Of a stretch of 64,000 nt of DNA, positions 24,749-36,200 are shown one piece after another. The notes below the pieces were generated by a model, which saw nothing but the letters and a program-made list of their open reading frames with translations, ran no database searches and had not been told where the DNA came from. Numbering within the stretch: the first letter of the stretch is position 1; the number at the start of each line of letters is the position of its first letter. Origin of the DNA: Rallus limicola (taxonomy: Eukaryota; Chordata; Aves; Gruiformes; Rallidae); NCBI GenBank assembly GCA_022605955.1, contig JAKCOZ010000001.1, forward strand, positions 102,952,211-103,016,210. The letters are read 5' to 3'. The translations under genes and the position numbers were made by a program.

Positions 24749-24882
24749 CTAGGCTGGTAATTTCATCACTGTCAGTTCTTCAGCCTTCCTGTGTTTCTGG
24801 ATGTTTTTCAGCAAGTCTGTAGGAGTTTCCTTGCTATTCTTTTTGGCAGTGATCCTTTGATGTGGAGGGGTAAGTTGGCTTC
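24749..24882 (-). CDS. Weak candidate terminal exon, product unknown
   Basis: On the minus strand a pyrimidine-rich acceptor ends ATAAATCAG at 24883. The frame that follows gives about 44 residues of hydrophilic, Lys-rich peptide (…TDLLKNIQKHRKAEELTVM…) and then a TAG stop at 24749-24751. A minus-strand AATAAA lies at 24490-24485, about 260 bases after the stop, as a terminal exon would need. The frame also stays open upstream to 24994, so an intron is not required. I do not recognise the peptide and found no partner exon; chance is a serious alternative. Confidence 0.15.
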
Positions 24883-27298
24883 CTGATTTATGTGAGGAAG
24901 ATAGAAACATAAACGAGACTTTATTCATATGGCACTCCAGTAGTCCCGTACCTTCTGGGAATGGACAACCACACAGTCCTGTTGTAGGCAACAAGAATTC
25001 CTGTTAATATAGAAGATTAATTTATTTTCTGACACAGTTAAAAATAAAACCCCAGCCTCAGTAATGAGAAGGAAAGTAGGGAGAAAGAGAGGTTTCTCTC
25101 TGCTTGCTGTTAATACATGCTCATATTAACAGGCCACTTAAGGTGAAATAATGAGCAGCCTTGGGCTGTATGAGCCATTTGGGAAAGTCACAAAGAAATT
25201 TTTAATAGAGTTCTAGTTTCACCTTTACAGAAACTATGATGTATACAGGAGTGGTTTTAAACTACTTTGAAAACACTCTCGTTAAGCTCCCCCAGCATAA
25301 TATAGAGTAGCCTTAGGACCAGTGCAATTCATCCCCTCTTTCTAGCAAAACTTGACCATGTTCAGAGCGCCAGAAAGTCACTTAAAAAAATCATCAGAAA
25401 AACAGAAATGACTGAACAATACATAGGTTTCCATTTAAAATATTGTCCTTTAGAACATTGGGAGGAAAAAAAAAAAAGATAAAATAGGACTAATGTTTCC
25501 AGCTAGATCTGTTTGTAGAGTAAAAATATCCATTATCACATAATCGCTGTGAACCACCCACTGTCATAGGGCATATAAGCAGAGACAGTTTTGAATGGAG
25601 ATTGTATTTCACAGTCCATTGTATGGACTATATGCTCTCATGCAATGGATTATAAAATTGGAATTTTACATAAAAAAGAGAAAACTACTCCTTTGGTAAA
25701 TTTTATTCTGATTTGAAGAAGTCACTTTCACATAAATTTGCCAATATTAAAAAAGCAAGGAGTTAATTTGGCACGATATCATAGTGCTTACTAGATATCA
25801 GCATGAAATTAGAGGTATGAAAATGAGAAACCCCAGTCCCAGAAGATGGGAAGGCCTGATCTTTTTTCTCTTTCCACGGTGTAACTCCTGGTTTCTAGAT
25901 AGAAGTGAAATAATATTTTGTAGGATTTTAGGCACTACTTTGTGGTCGTTATTAGTAATGTTATACTATCTAAGAACATAAAATATTCAAACCAGAATAT
26001 ATCAACAATTTGTGTCTACTTTCAACAAGACAGAATAATTAAGAGAAGTCATTAATGCTGTTAAAGAAAATGGTCGTAGGAAGCTCATTTACTGTATCCC
26101 CATCTAAGAAACACAGTATCAATACAGACCTATTAAATAACTGAGTGAGTTTTCTCCATTTGTGAAAATGCTGCCCAGGATTTAAGGGAAGTTATTGTAG
26201 GTAATTGCAAGAATTGGCAGTACAGCTTGGCACCACACTCTCATCATAGAATATGTCATTAATCATCACTGCATTCTTAAATGTCAAATACCAGAATATT
26301 ATGTCGTGTCTTCCACTGCAGCATTATGCAGCATAGTATTTAATTTCAGGTGAAAACAAGGGAAGGGTTGTTTGCACATTTAGGGACAGTGAGTCTTTTC
26401 TTTGCTGGGAAACCCATACAGAGCAGCTCCCATCTTGTGTGCTGGGTTTGAAGCATGAAGGCCGTGTGCCCTCCTCTGTGCGGCCTTGTGCTTAGCAGAG
26501 GCATGGAGCACTGGGAAGTGCTAGTTCAGGCTGAAGCCGCTGGCAGGACTGTTGAACTGAGTAAACCTGATGGAGAAAGCTGCGAAGTTTGGAATGAAAC
26601 ACGTTTAGCAGATGATGTAATAGTCTTATCGAAAGCTTCAAAGAAACGTGCAAGAAATAATGCACTGAGAAAGGATACTCTCTGATTTTCACACAAACAC
26701 AGTGCAGACAGCTGAGAAGATAGACACTTTCAGTGCCTCTCCTGATACTGTGAAAATGTTGATAAGAGCTGGTATCTAAGCTGTATTTTGAATATCCCAT
26801 TGGAACTTGTTTTCTCTCAAGGATTAAAGCACAAAGCAGCAGAACAGAACCTGCTATCAGTTTATGTGGCTTTATGTGGCTCATATGATCTGGCAATAGG
26901 GATGATCTGATCTTGGAAAGGGAAAGTACTGTTTCCCTATAAATGCTTCATCTACCTTCTCTAAATTCCTTTTGTCTATTTTAGATACTCCCTTTCATGA
27001 TCATGGTAATTGTAGTTGATGACAGCTATGCAACTCAGTTGTTTCAGTTTGTGTCAAACATATGAACATGTTTAACATAGTAAGTATGATATCATACAGT
27101 TTTCTAGAATACCACATATATTACAATGATAACTTAGCACTGGAGAGGCTTGCAATTAAGAGTGAATTGCATATGCGGACTCCAAATGTTCTATCAGTAA
27201 TGAAAAATATATATGATATACTATAAATAACAACACGTATAAGTTGTATGTATATGTATCTTCATATACATTCTATTTTACACCTATGTCAAGAGGTG

Positions 27299-27325
<27 letters not shown>
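27299..27325. repeat. (TA)n microsatellite
   Basis: About thirteen uninterrupted TA dinucleotides inside a longer AT-rich zone. Confidence 0.95.
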
Positions 27326-27331
<6 letters not shown>

Positions 27332-28531
27332 ATACATTTGTAAAAATTTTAAATAAAAAATAAGGTCCCAAAGAAGGACTTAGACACTGAGCTTTTGAAC
27401 ATATAGGTGTTTATTTATCTTTATGTGCATTTTGTATTTTGTATACATTAAGACTTGTATACATTGCTTGAACTTTGCAAGGTATTTACTGGTAATGAAA
27501 TAAGTATATTCTGCCTCACCTATTTTATTTAATTTGAGTAGCCACAAGAGAGCAATAGCAAGTGAGACAAAGATATTGCATATGGCTCTAAAATAAGCTA
27601 AAGAGTTTGGAATCACGCCTGTAGATTGCTTACTGTTATTGATAGGGATATGGCTAATTTAAAGTAAAATGTTCCAAAGTAAAATTCCATTACTGAAAAT
27701 TTGCTTGGTTTAAATACTTTAAATTACTGCCAACAGTCTGCAGAAATTGTTGTAAGGCACAGTAGCTTCCAATGAAAACCTAATCTTTCTTTTGCTTAAA
27801 GGATGTGCTCATATTTCTGACTCTCCTTCTACTGTATAACTGCCTTGATTAATTAAGGCGGTCCACCACTGAGACTACTTGCATTCTTAAAATGAGACAC
27901 GTATTCAAATATTTTGCTGAACCATAGCCTGGGTTTTAACATGTGTGCTCATAAAGGAATGCTAAATGAGTATGAATTGTTAGCAGAACAGGAAGTGTTC
28001 ATATATAGAATGCTTTATATATTTATATATAAAATAATAAACAGCAAACAGTAATTAAAAAACAGCTGTGGTGGCAAGTGGGCTTCCACATAACTTGACA
28101 ACCACCAGGTTCTAGGAAACATGGTGTGGTTAAGCTATATACTACAAATAAGCATACAATCATAGCAGTCATTCCACGGGTACTTTTGACTTCTCTTATT
28201 TCTCAAAAATGTGACTTACTCCTGAATTCTGATACAGAAACTCATAAAGTCTTATTTACACGGAGTATCAAATGAAGCGCAGTTATGGGCAATGAAGTAA
28301 CAGGGAAAAATTGAGGATTTTCTGGCTCAACGGCCAACCTAAAAAAAATCTCATTCTGATGCTAAATATACTGTTTCTTTTGAAATTCCTATTGCTTTCC
28401 AGTTGAGCCACAATATGCTTTTTGGGGTTAAATTGACAAATACTAACTGATCTGAATCAGATCCTGAGGTAAGTCCCTTGAAAGATAAGAGTCTTTGTAC
28501 TTAAAAATAAGAACACAACAGAACATGACAT

Positions 28532-29485
28532 AATATTTCAGTTGGAAGGGACCTGAAACGTTCATCTAGTCCAACTGCCTAATCAATACAGGGCTGACCA
28601 AATGTTCAAGCCCGTTATTAAGGACATTGTCCAAATGTCTTTGAAACACAGGCAGGCTTGGGGCATCACCACCTCTCTAGGAAGTCTCTTCCTGTGTCTC
28701 ACCACCCTCTAGGTAAAGAAATGTTTCTTCATGTCCTTCTCTGGAGCAGCTTTGAACCATTCCCACACTGGATACCAGGCAGAAGAGTTCAGCACCTCCA
28801 TCTCCACTTCCCCTCCTCAGGAAGCTGCAGAGAGCAATGAGGTCACCCCTCTGCCTCCTCCTCTCCAAACTAGACAAACACAAAGTAATTACCTGCTCTC
28901 CACAGACATGCCTTCCAGCACTTTCACCAGCTTTGTTCCCTTCTTCTGGATGCACAACCTTCACACCCTTAAATGGTGGGGTCAGCACTGCACACAGTTC
29001 TCCAGATCAGGACACACCTCCAATTCAGTAACATCAGCAAACTTGCTAATGGTGTATTCGACTCCTTTATCCAGATCATTGATAAATAGCTTGAACAGGA
29101 CCAGCCCTGAGGAAAAATTGCTGGTCACCGATCACAAGCTAGATGTGACCCATTCACTACAACACTTTGAGCTCTGCCCGTCGGCCAGTTCTTCACCCAG
29201 CACATAGTGAACCTTCTCATCCCACAGCTGGAGAACTTTTCCAGAAGGATGCTATGAGGGACCTGTCAAAAGTCTTACTAAATCCAGAAAAACTACACCT
29301 GCCACCTTCCCTTCATCCATCATGACATTATCATAGAAAGATGTTAAATCAGTCGAACAGGACTTGCTTCTTGTGAACCCATGTTGAGTGTGCTTGATGA
29401 CTGAATTATTCTTTAAATGCCTTTCAATCTGTTCCATGATTTTTCCAGGAACTGATATTAGACTAACAGTTCTGTAGATTCCTTA
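28532..29485 (-). mobile_element. CR1 LINE, about 950 bp, 5'-truncated, with reverse-transcriptase remnants
   Basis: The plus strand opens with AATATTTCAGTTGGAAGGGA, the complement of the CR1 end, and runs through the 3'UTR into the polymerase region. On the minus strand the frame at 29252-29437 shows the block QHGFTRSKSCSTDLTSFYD followed by DEGKVAGVVFLDL, matching a conserved CR1 reverse-transcriptase region. The expected continuation after FLDL is replaced by a frame break. The catalytic centre and the rest of the enzyme are not intact. This is the longest CR1 piece in the window and belongs to an older subfamily than the copy at 22.6 kb. Confidence 0.93.
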
Positions 29486-30331
29486 TTCCATACTTTAGGA
29501 TTTAAGTGGCTTTATTTTCAAATGTATTAAAAGATGGAAGGAATCACTCAGATAAAAAAGTCTGTCAGGCCAGCACATTGAAAATTAAAATGGTTGCATA
29601 CCCAAAATGTCACATGTTTGAAACTGTGGGCTTTTATAGTAACTAAATCTAGATTATGCCAGTTTGGGTGGAAAAAGTTTGGGTTTGTTGAAGAAAAAAA
29701 AAAATAAATATGGGAGCAATTACATCCAACCTGCTCCCTGCCCCAAAAAAACCACCCCACAAATCAGAACCTATTTCCTATTGCACAAAAGCAAGCTACA
29801 TATACCTTGGCTTTTGCTACCAATGTCAGATAATTATCACTCGCATAGGTTAAAACATGCAGAGTATTATTTGTGCTTGTGCAGGAGACCAGCATACACC
29901 ATTATTTTTACTACTTACTCATAAAAATGGGGATACAATTCTTAGTAAGAGAAGAGGCAGAAGGAATTAACCCAAACAACCAGTGATAGAGTAATAGAAA
30001 ATAGTTTGATTTGTTGTTCAAAATCAGTAGTTCTGTTTTTACTGATCTGCTTGTATCCTCAGAAATATAGCCTGCTAAAAAGAAAACAGTACAAAAGATT
30101 ATTTCTTGCCTTGTTTATTGTTTATTTACATTTTTGTTAATGACCTTCAACTCCTGGACCATTAAGTATGAATAGTTCTGAAAAGAATATGAGACCCAAC
30201 AGCTTTCCTCTTCCTGAAAGTGATTTATTCTCCTCCAAGAATAATTAACTAGTAATAATTCATTAATCTTTTTCAGCAGAACAGTCAATAAAATTGGGCC
30301 ATGCTTTTATAAGGGAAGAGTAGTATACAAG
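29486..30331. other. AT-rich spacer between CR1 and LTR
   Basis: No gene or repeat recognised apart from an A-rich run near 29,692-29,706. Confidence 0.55.
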
Positions 30332-31452
30332 TGTGGTGGTTTGACCCTGTCTGGAGGCCAGACGCCCACCAAAGTTGGTCTATCACTCCCCTTTTCAGCT
30401 GGACAGGGGAGAAAATATGTAATTAGAGGCTTAGGAGTGGAGATAAGGACAGGGAAGGATCATTCCACGATTATCAAAACAGACTGAACATGTAATAAAA
30501 TGTATCTAATTTATTACCACTCTCCCAAGAAAGTACTCAATGAAAATAGAGTAGGATAATGAGAAATAAAACCAAATCTTTAAATACCTCCCTCCACTGT
30601 TCTCTTCTTCCCAGGCTCAACTTTATTCCTGAATTCTTTACCAATTCTCCTTCCCTGAATGGCACAGGGGGTCAGGGAATAGGGATGGCAGTCAGTTCCT
30701 CACCAGTTGTCTCTGCTGCTCCTTCCTCCTTAGGGAGGACTCCTCACACTCTTCTCCTGCTCCAGACTTCCCACTCATGGGATACAGTCCTCCACGAATT
30801 TCTCAGCGTCAGTCCTTCCCACAGGCTGCTGTTCTTCATGAACTGCTCCATCGTGGGTTCCATCCATGGGTGCAGACCTCTCCTGCTCCAGCATGGTCCC
30901 CCACAGAGTCATGAGCCCCTCTGCAAACCTGCTCCATCATGGACCTCTCTCTCTATGGGCTGCAGGTCCTGCCAGGGGTTTGCTCCAATGCAGGCCACAG
31001 TATCTTCCATATGTCTCCACCCACTCCAGTGCAGGGCCTCTCCACAGGCTGCAGGTGCGGTATCTGTTCCCCAACATCCTCCATTGGCTGAGAGGGGACA
31101 GCCAACTTCACTATGGTCTTCTCCATGACCTACAGAGGAATCTCTCCTCCAGTGCTTGGAGTGCCTCTTCACCCTCTGCTTCTTCACTGACCTTGGCATC
31201 TGCAGAGTTTCTTACATCTTCTCCCTCCCTTTTCTGGTGGCAAAAATCTTCTACATGGGATATTTTTCCTTTTTAAATATGTTATTACAGAGGCGCTACC
31301 ACCATTGCTGATTGGCTTGACCTTGGTCTGCAGTGGATACGTCCTTCTGCTGGCTGGTATTGGCTGTTGGACATGGGGAAACTTCTAGCAGCTTGCAGAA
31401 ACCACCCCTGCAGCTCACCACTACCAAAACCTTGCCATACAAACCCAAAAGA
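30332..31452. mobile_element. Solo LTR of an avian endogenous retrovirus, about 1.1 kb
   Basis: Begins TGTGGTGGTTTGACCCTG and ends near CTTGCCATACAAACCCA, with CTCCCCTTTTCAGCTGGACA and GGAGATAAGGACAGGG inside, all familiar from a common bird LTR family. No gag, pol or env sequence and no second LTR lies next to it, so it is a solo LTR left by recombination. The exact 3' boundary is uncertain. Ending at 31437 gives flanks TACAAG and TACAAA (5 of 6 alike); ending at 31452 gives ACAAG and AGAAG (4 of 5). The 189-codon plus-strand frame inside (30559-31128) is LTR sequence, not a gene. Strand is left open because the polyadenylation signal was not identified with certainty. Confidence 0.88.
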
Positions 31453-33105
31453 AGAAGATACTGTTAATGACTTAGAAACTGTCTTGAACCAGGAGCTTTT
31501 CCTTTTGTCTCATTAGGCTTCTGGTGATGTCATGGAGAAGACGTTGAACTACACTGTGGTCAGGGAGTCCAGCCAGAATACATTCCAGAGAAACTGAATT
31601 CACGGAGTGTATTCCCCCTCATGAAGAGTGAAAGTTTGTTTTTGCCCAGCCATAAGGCACAGCTCAGACCAATGCTGTTGGGACACTATAGGTATTTCCA
31701 AAGATAACATTGTCTGAGATTCTATTAGAAACCAGTTTCTGGTGCAAAATGTCACAGCTGTCGTCTCCCTGTCAACCATCTCTTTAGTACATAGTCAGTA
31801 TTTGTGATACCATATACAACTTACTAGTCATCTAGGTTCTCCCTTCTCCATTGAAACAAAATCAGCCCCCACAGTAAAGCACACAGGGGTTAAGTCTGTA
31901 ATCCAACTAAATGCCTTCTTTTGTCCTAAAAAAAACAAAAGAATTCTCTAAAGGATCATTTGTCAGGGTATGTGGAGAGGAGAGCTACAAAGTAGCTAAA
32001 CAACAGCCCCTGTCCTGCAGATTATTAGGCATAATCTGAAAAAACCTTTAAAAACCTCATTAACTGCCCTTTATCATGTGGCTCCTTTGAACTATGTATG
32101 CATATATATATGGAAAATTTTGCTGAGTAGCAATTTTTTAAAGCTTTACTGATGTGGAGCCTCTGTGCAAAATGCACCGTTCAATTGATTCTCTTATTCC
32201 TTGCCTGCAGTCATATGACCTCTCAATCTGTTATGAGAATGGGTTGTAGCTCTGTGTTCTAATCAAAGAGATAAATACAAGTTACAGAAGAGGCAACAGG
32301 TTATTTTCTTGCACGCCTCTTGCAGATCATCTATTCTGTAGATAGCAGTGGCATATCTCTCTGGCTGTTGAGCATCTCCCACGATATAGTTCTACTGCTG
32401 TTTTGCTACCCTTACATTATTCATAAAAATCACAAGGAAGGAGTTTCTACTAATAATACACCTTTCTTTTTTAACAAGGATTCACAAAAATCTCTACCGT
32501 GTTCTTCTAAAAAAGTAATGATAAATTTATCCAGATTTTTGCTCTGAGTCATGATATCTGAAGTCAAATAACCTTGCATGAATTGTTTTGTACTCTGTTC
32601 AACAATAAGAAACATGCTTTAAATGCAATACCCTACTAATTCAAACTATTCTCCTTTGTTTTACAAAGCGTAACTAAAAAACCAACAAAGCATTTTATTT
32701 CCCACAGAATATTTTAAAAATGATGACAATCAGAACTTTGCATCAAAACACTTCCTCAGCCTCAACCTGAACCCTAATCAGCTGGTATAAATTATGCTTG
32801 TGTTGGCTGAACGTATTGTTTATTGAGGAGGCACAAATGTGCATACAAAAGTAGGAAGAGGTAGAAATACCACTGAGCACCAGTGCCTTTGTGGGAAAAG
32901 CGAGAAGCCGTGAAGTGATATACCAGTTCAAAGCCTAATTATGTAATTAGTAACTGAAAGGTCAAAGTCAACTGAGCACAGAGATAAGCCTTAAAATACT
33001 TACTAATAAAAGAAAGTAGAACAAATTTCAGGAACAAAAAGGCATTCAGATCATTTTTGCCCTTTAAAAGTGAGAGTTTTCCGAGAATACATGTCACGGT
33101 TATGT
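31453..33105. other. AT-rich non-coding stretch
   Basis: Nothing recognisable. Short TA and TATG simple-sequence patches occur near 32,097-32,112. Confidence 0.55.
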
Positions 33106-33245
33106 GGGCCTCGATCCAAACAAGAGCTGTCCTCCAGCCTGGCTCCAGGGCTTGCTTCTCTCTGTGGTGGAGCCCTTGGGGTTTAGAGCTGGTTTTAATA
33201 CACTTAAGTTACAGCTGTGTTTAAGTGCTTTGCTTGATCAGGAAC
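33106..33245. repeat. Foldback interspersed repeat remnant
   Basis: GGGCCTCGATCCAAA at 33106-33120 and TTAAGTGCTTTGCTTGATCA at 33221-33240 are the decayed opposite ends of an old sauropsid repeat. In that repeat GGCCC…GATTCAGCAAAGCACTTAAG is mirrored by its complement. CACTTAAG at 33201-33208 mirrors the TTAAGTG of the right arm. The 116-codon frame at 33104-33454 overlapping it has no protein-like features. Confidence 0.5.
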
Positions 33246-36200
33246 TGTGTGCACGCTTCCTTTTGACTTGGATGCAGGTGTCAGGCTTTGCGGACTCAGT
33301 TGCCACCTTAGTTCAGGCAGCATGGACACCACCCTGCTTGAATGCCACTGAATGGGTCTCCATAGCTTGGTGTGAGTGTGTCACATTGAGCTATGTACAA
33401 CATACAGGAAGAATCACATCACTGTTGGGTCTAAGATACAAATTTCATTGTTGACCTTCACCTCATCTTTTTTGCTGAATATGACCTTCCTTGATTTAAT
33501 TATAAGTCTATTTTGACACACAATGTTTTTGGAAACAGTAAGGACCTATGCTTGTTCTTCATTTGGAATTGTAGCCAACTCTTCCCTTGTACTGATTGAT
33601 GTATGGGAAAGGGAACAGAGAAAACAAGTATTTTCTGTCTTTAATACAGGCATGAACGGTATTACACTGGTGGAAATTACTTTAGCTTCGTTCAGTGCAA
33701 GAACTGGTGAATTCAGTTCAGTCCCTGGACAAAATGAGATGAGGATGGCTAGCATAGACACAGGCCAGGCCAGCTAGTGTAGTTGATGGGAACCTGTTCC
33801 TGACAGCTACTGCCAGCACTGCCTGTGTTTCCTCACAGGACTGGTACGTGAGCTCAGCATTTACATTTTGCATACATTATTGCTCGTGCTATTTTCCAGA
33901 CCCCTGCACATGCTAGCTAGCTTAAAATTGAAATACTACCCCTGTCCTGGCAAGGGCAGGGTTATCCATGGAAGTCACTCAGATAACTTTACTTATGTGA
34001 CTTCCGGGGGCTTGTGGGCGTAAGATTTGGGTTCCAGTTGCTTAGCTCTCTGTTGGGGCTGCAAGGCTGAATCTGCAGAAAAGGTTACAATTTAAGCAGT
34101 GCCCTGTATATATTTGCCAGTTCTACAAAGCACAGGATAACTTCATTAGGGCAGGCATTTCTTATTTCCTGATGATTTTTCAGTCTGGCACTTCAGAATT
34201 TTAAAAAGTTAAAGTTTTAAAGAGGAAATACGGAGGCCTTTTTGTCTGCTGTGGACATCATTATGTCTAAATGGAAATACAAGAGAAAAGTTATATCTTA
34301 GATGCTTAATGTTATCAAAATAAAGGCATTTTAAAAATAGCAAAACTAAGGATAGGATTGAACTTTTATTTTCAAAATGACCGAGTGAACCTTTTTATTA
34401 GACATTTGTTTTCTCTTAGGTAGGAGCTTTTAAGAATAGTATAGTTTTAAGAAAAATGTATGTATCTGGCCATCATGCAATTTCCCCTCTTGCTGAATAA
34501 CGGTTGCTCTTTCAAATAAGCTTTCATTTGTAAACAGCATTCCTACCTCATAGGGCTGTGATGTAACTTGAAAGGGAACACAAAGGGAAAGCAAGATGCC
34601 TCAGATCCCTATAATGTTAACTTGGTAGGCTAATAAAGCTATTTTTAATAGCTTGGTAATTAACCTCACCTGATCACTTCAGCAGAATCGTTGCACTGTT
34701 CCCAAAGTGCTTTTCTCAAACCCCCAAACTCCCACCTTCTTTCCCCCTCCTCATAACCCCCATCGTCTCCCAGCCCTCCAGCAGACAATGCTTCTCAGTG
34801 TACCCAGAAGCATTCCACCAAGGGTATCTGGACAGAAATGCAGCAAGAGGAAAGTATTGCATGAGTACCATGGGGTCCTGGTGGGGCTAAGCTCCTTCTT
34901 TGCTCTGAAACATGTCATTTTAAGGACGCACTTCTGTTACGTAGAGCACAAAGGGAAATCGACACAGAAGCAAATATGTGATAGCTTTGCTTAGTGCTGT
35001 GTTGCATTTCTGCTACATTTTCCATGAAACTTAGAAATCCCTCACTACGTTTGCTAGTCAGGGTTTCCTAATTTCTACCCATGTTAGTTACTTCCCTGGC
35101 ACTGTAAAGCACAGATGTAGGGGGACATAGCAGTTACTCTCACACTAGAATCCATCCATACAAATTTCAGCAAGTTTTGAGGCTTTCTGGCCCTAAAAAT
35201 ATTTTGGAATCGTTATTGACTTCTGCAGAATGCACATTTCATGTAAAAGGTAAGGCTGGACATTACCTGTGAAGAAAATCTTCAAAATGTAAGGAATGTG
35301 TTTCCTGTTTAGAGCCATAGAGACAGGCAGTCTCTCCAAATTGCTTCACTGTGATGGTAAATAATAGTCTCTTAAACAGACTCATACAATTATTTCACTT
35401 TATAAAAGGCAATGCAAAAGGACTCACATGCTCAACAAGCCCAGGCTTGTTAGCGTTCAGTTGTGACATCCATTGAAAATCTGCTGAACGGGGAGCTGAC
35501 TACTCATTGGACCGAACAAAGATTTGTTTTAGAAGTTTCATACCATTCTTGTAAGTAGGCTGAGGAAACATCAAAGTAGGAAATGAAAATATTAATGCTA
35601 AACTTAATTCAGGCAGGCATCTCAACTGAAAAAAATTCTCATCAAGTGTTTAGGACCTTCATTAATGACCAGAAACTTACTGCTGAGTTGAGCCAAGGGC
35701 TCTGTCATATGCAGTGAAGTCAGTGCAATCACTGCCATATGTGGGAAAGGGAACATTAGACCTAAGAGGACTGAACAGAACCGCTGTAATGATGCTGTGG
35801 ATTTGCCTTCAGATCTCCAGTTCTCCTTCTAGAGGGTAATTGCCATGCGTCATACAATGCAGAAGGATCAACACAGCAGCTGCCTTCAAATGTATCTGGC
35901 ACCCAGGTGTTCAAGCCACTTGCCAAGCTGCCTGTAGCAGCCAGATTTTTTGAGGCAATCACACAGCTCAACCCAAGTTCTGAAGCAACATAGACACTCT
36001 GCTTTGTACTGCTGTAAGCTTCTAGCATGCAAAACTATGTATGTGGAAAACTTTCTGGTATAAAGATTCACACATAGCAGGCAAACCTATGATTTCTTCT
36101 CTGACAACAAACTCCCCAATCTAGTTGTAGTCTTCCTACCTGTAAACTTGGGGAGCTGGAAGAGATGAAAATTAAACAAACATGCATGGAAATATTTGTT

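Larger units (their letters stand above)
23207..28531. other. AT-rich non-coding stretch
   Basis: No clear gene in 5.3 kb. It holds the weak terminal-exon candidate at 24749-24882 (minus), a TA microsatellite at 27299-27325 and opposed short frames near 26455-26896. The near-perfect palindrome GATCTGAATCAGATC occurs at about 28449-28463. Confidence 0.5.

Noticed and set aside
26455..26896. Opposed frames of 76 codons (plus) and 134 codons (minus)
   Set aside because: Only one strand could code, neither product is recognisable, and there is no splice or polyadenylation context.
28731..29207. 158-codon plus-strand open frame
   Set aside because: Antisense shadow of the minus-strand CR1 at 28.5-29.5 kb.
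30559..31128. 189-codon plus-strand open frame
   Set aside because: It lies wholly inside the solo LTR; frames on both strands come from the repeat's composition.
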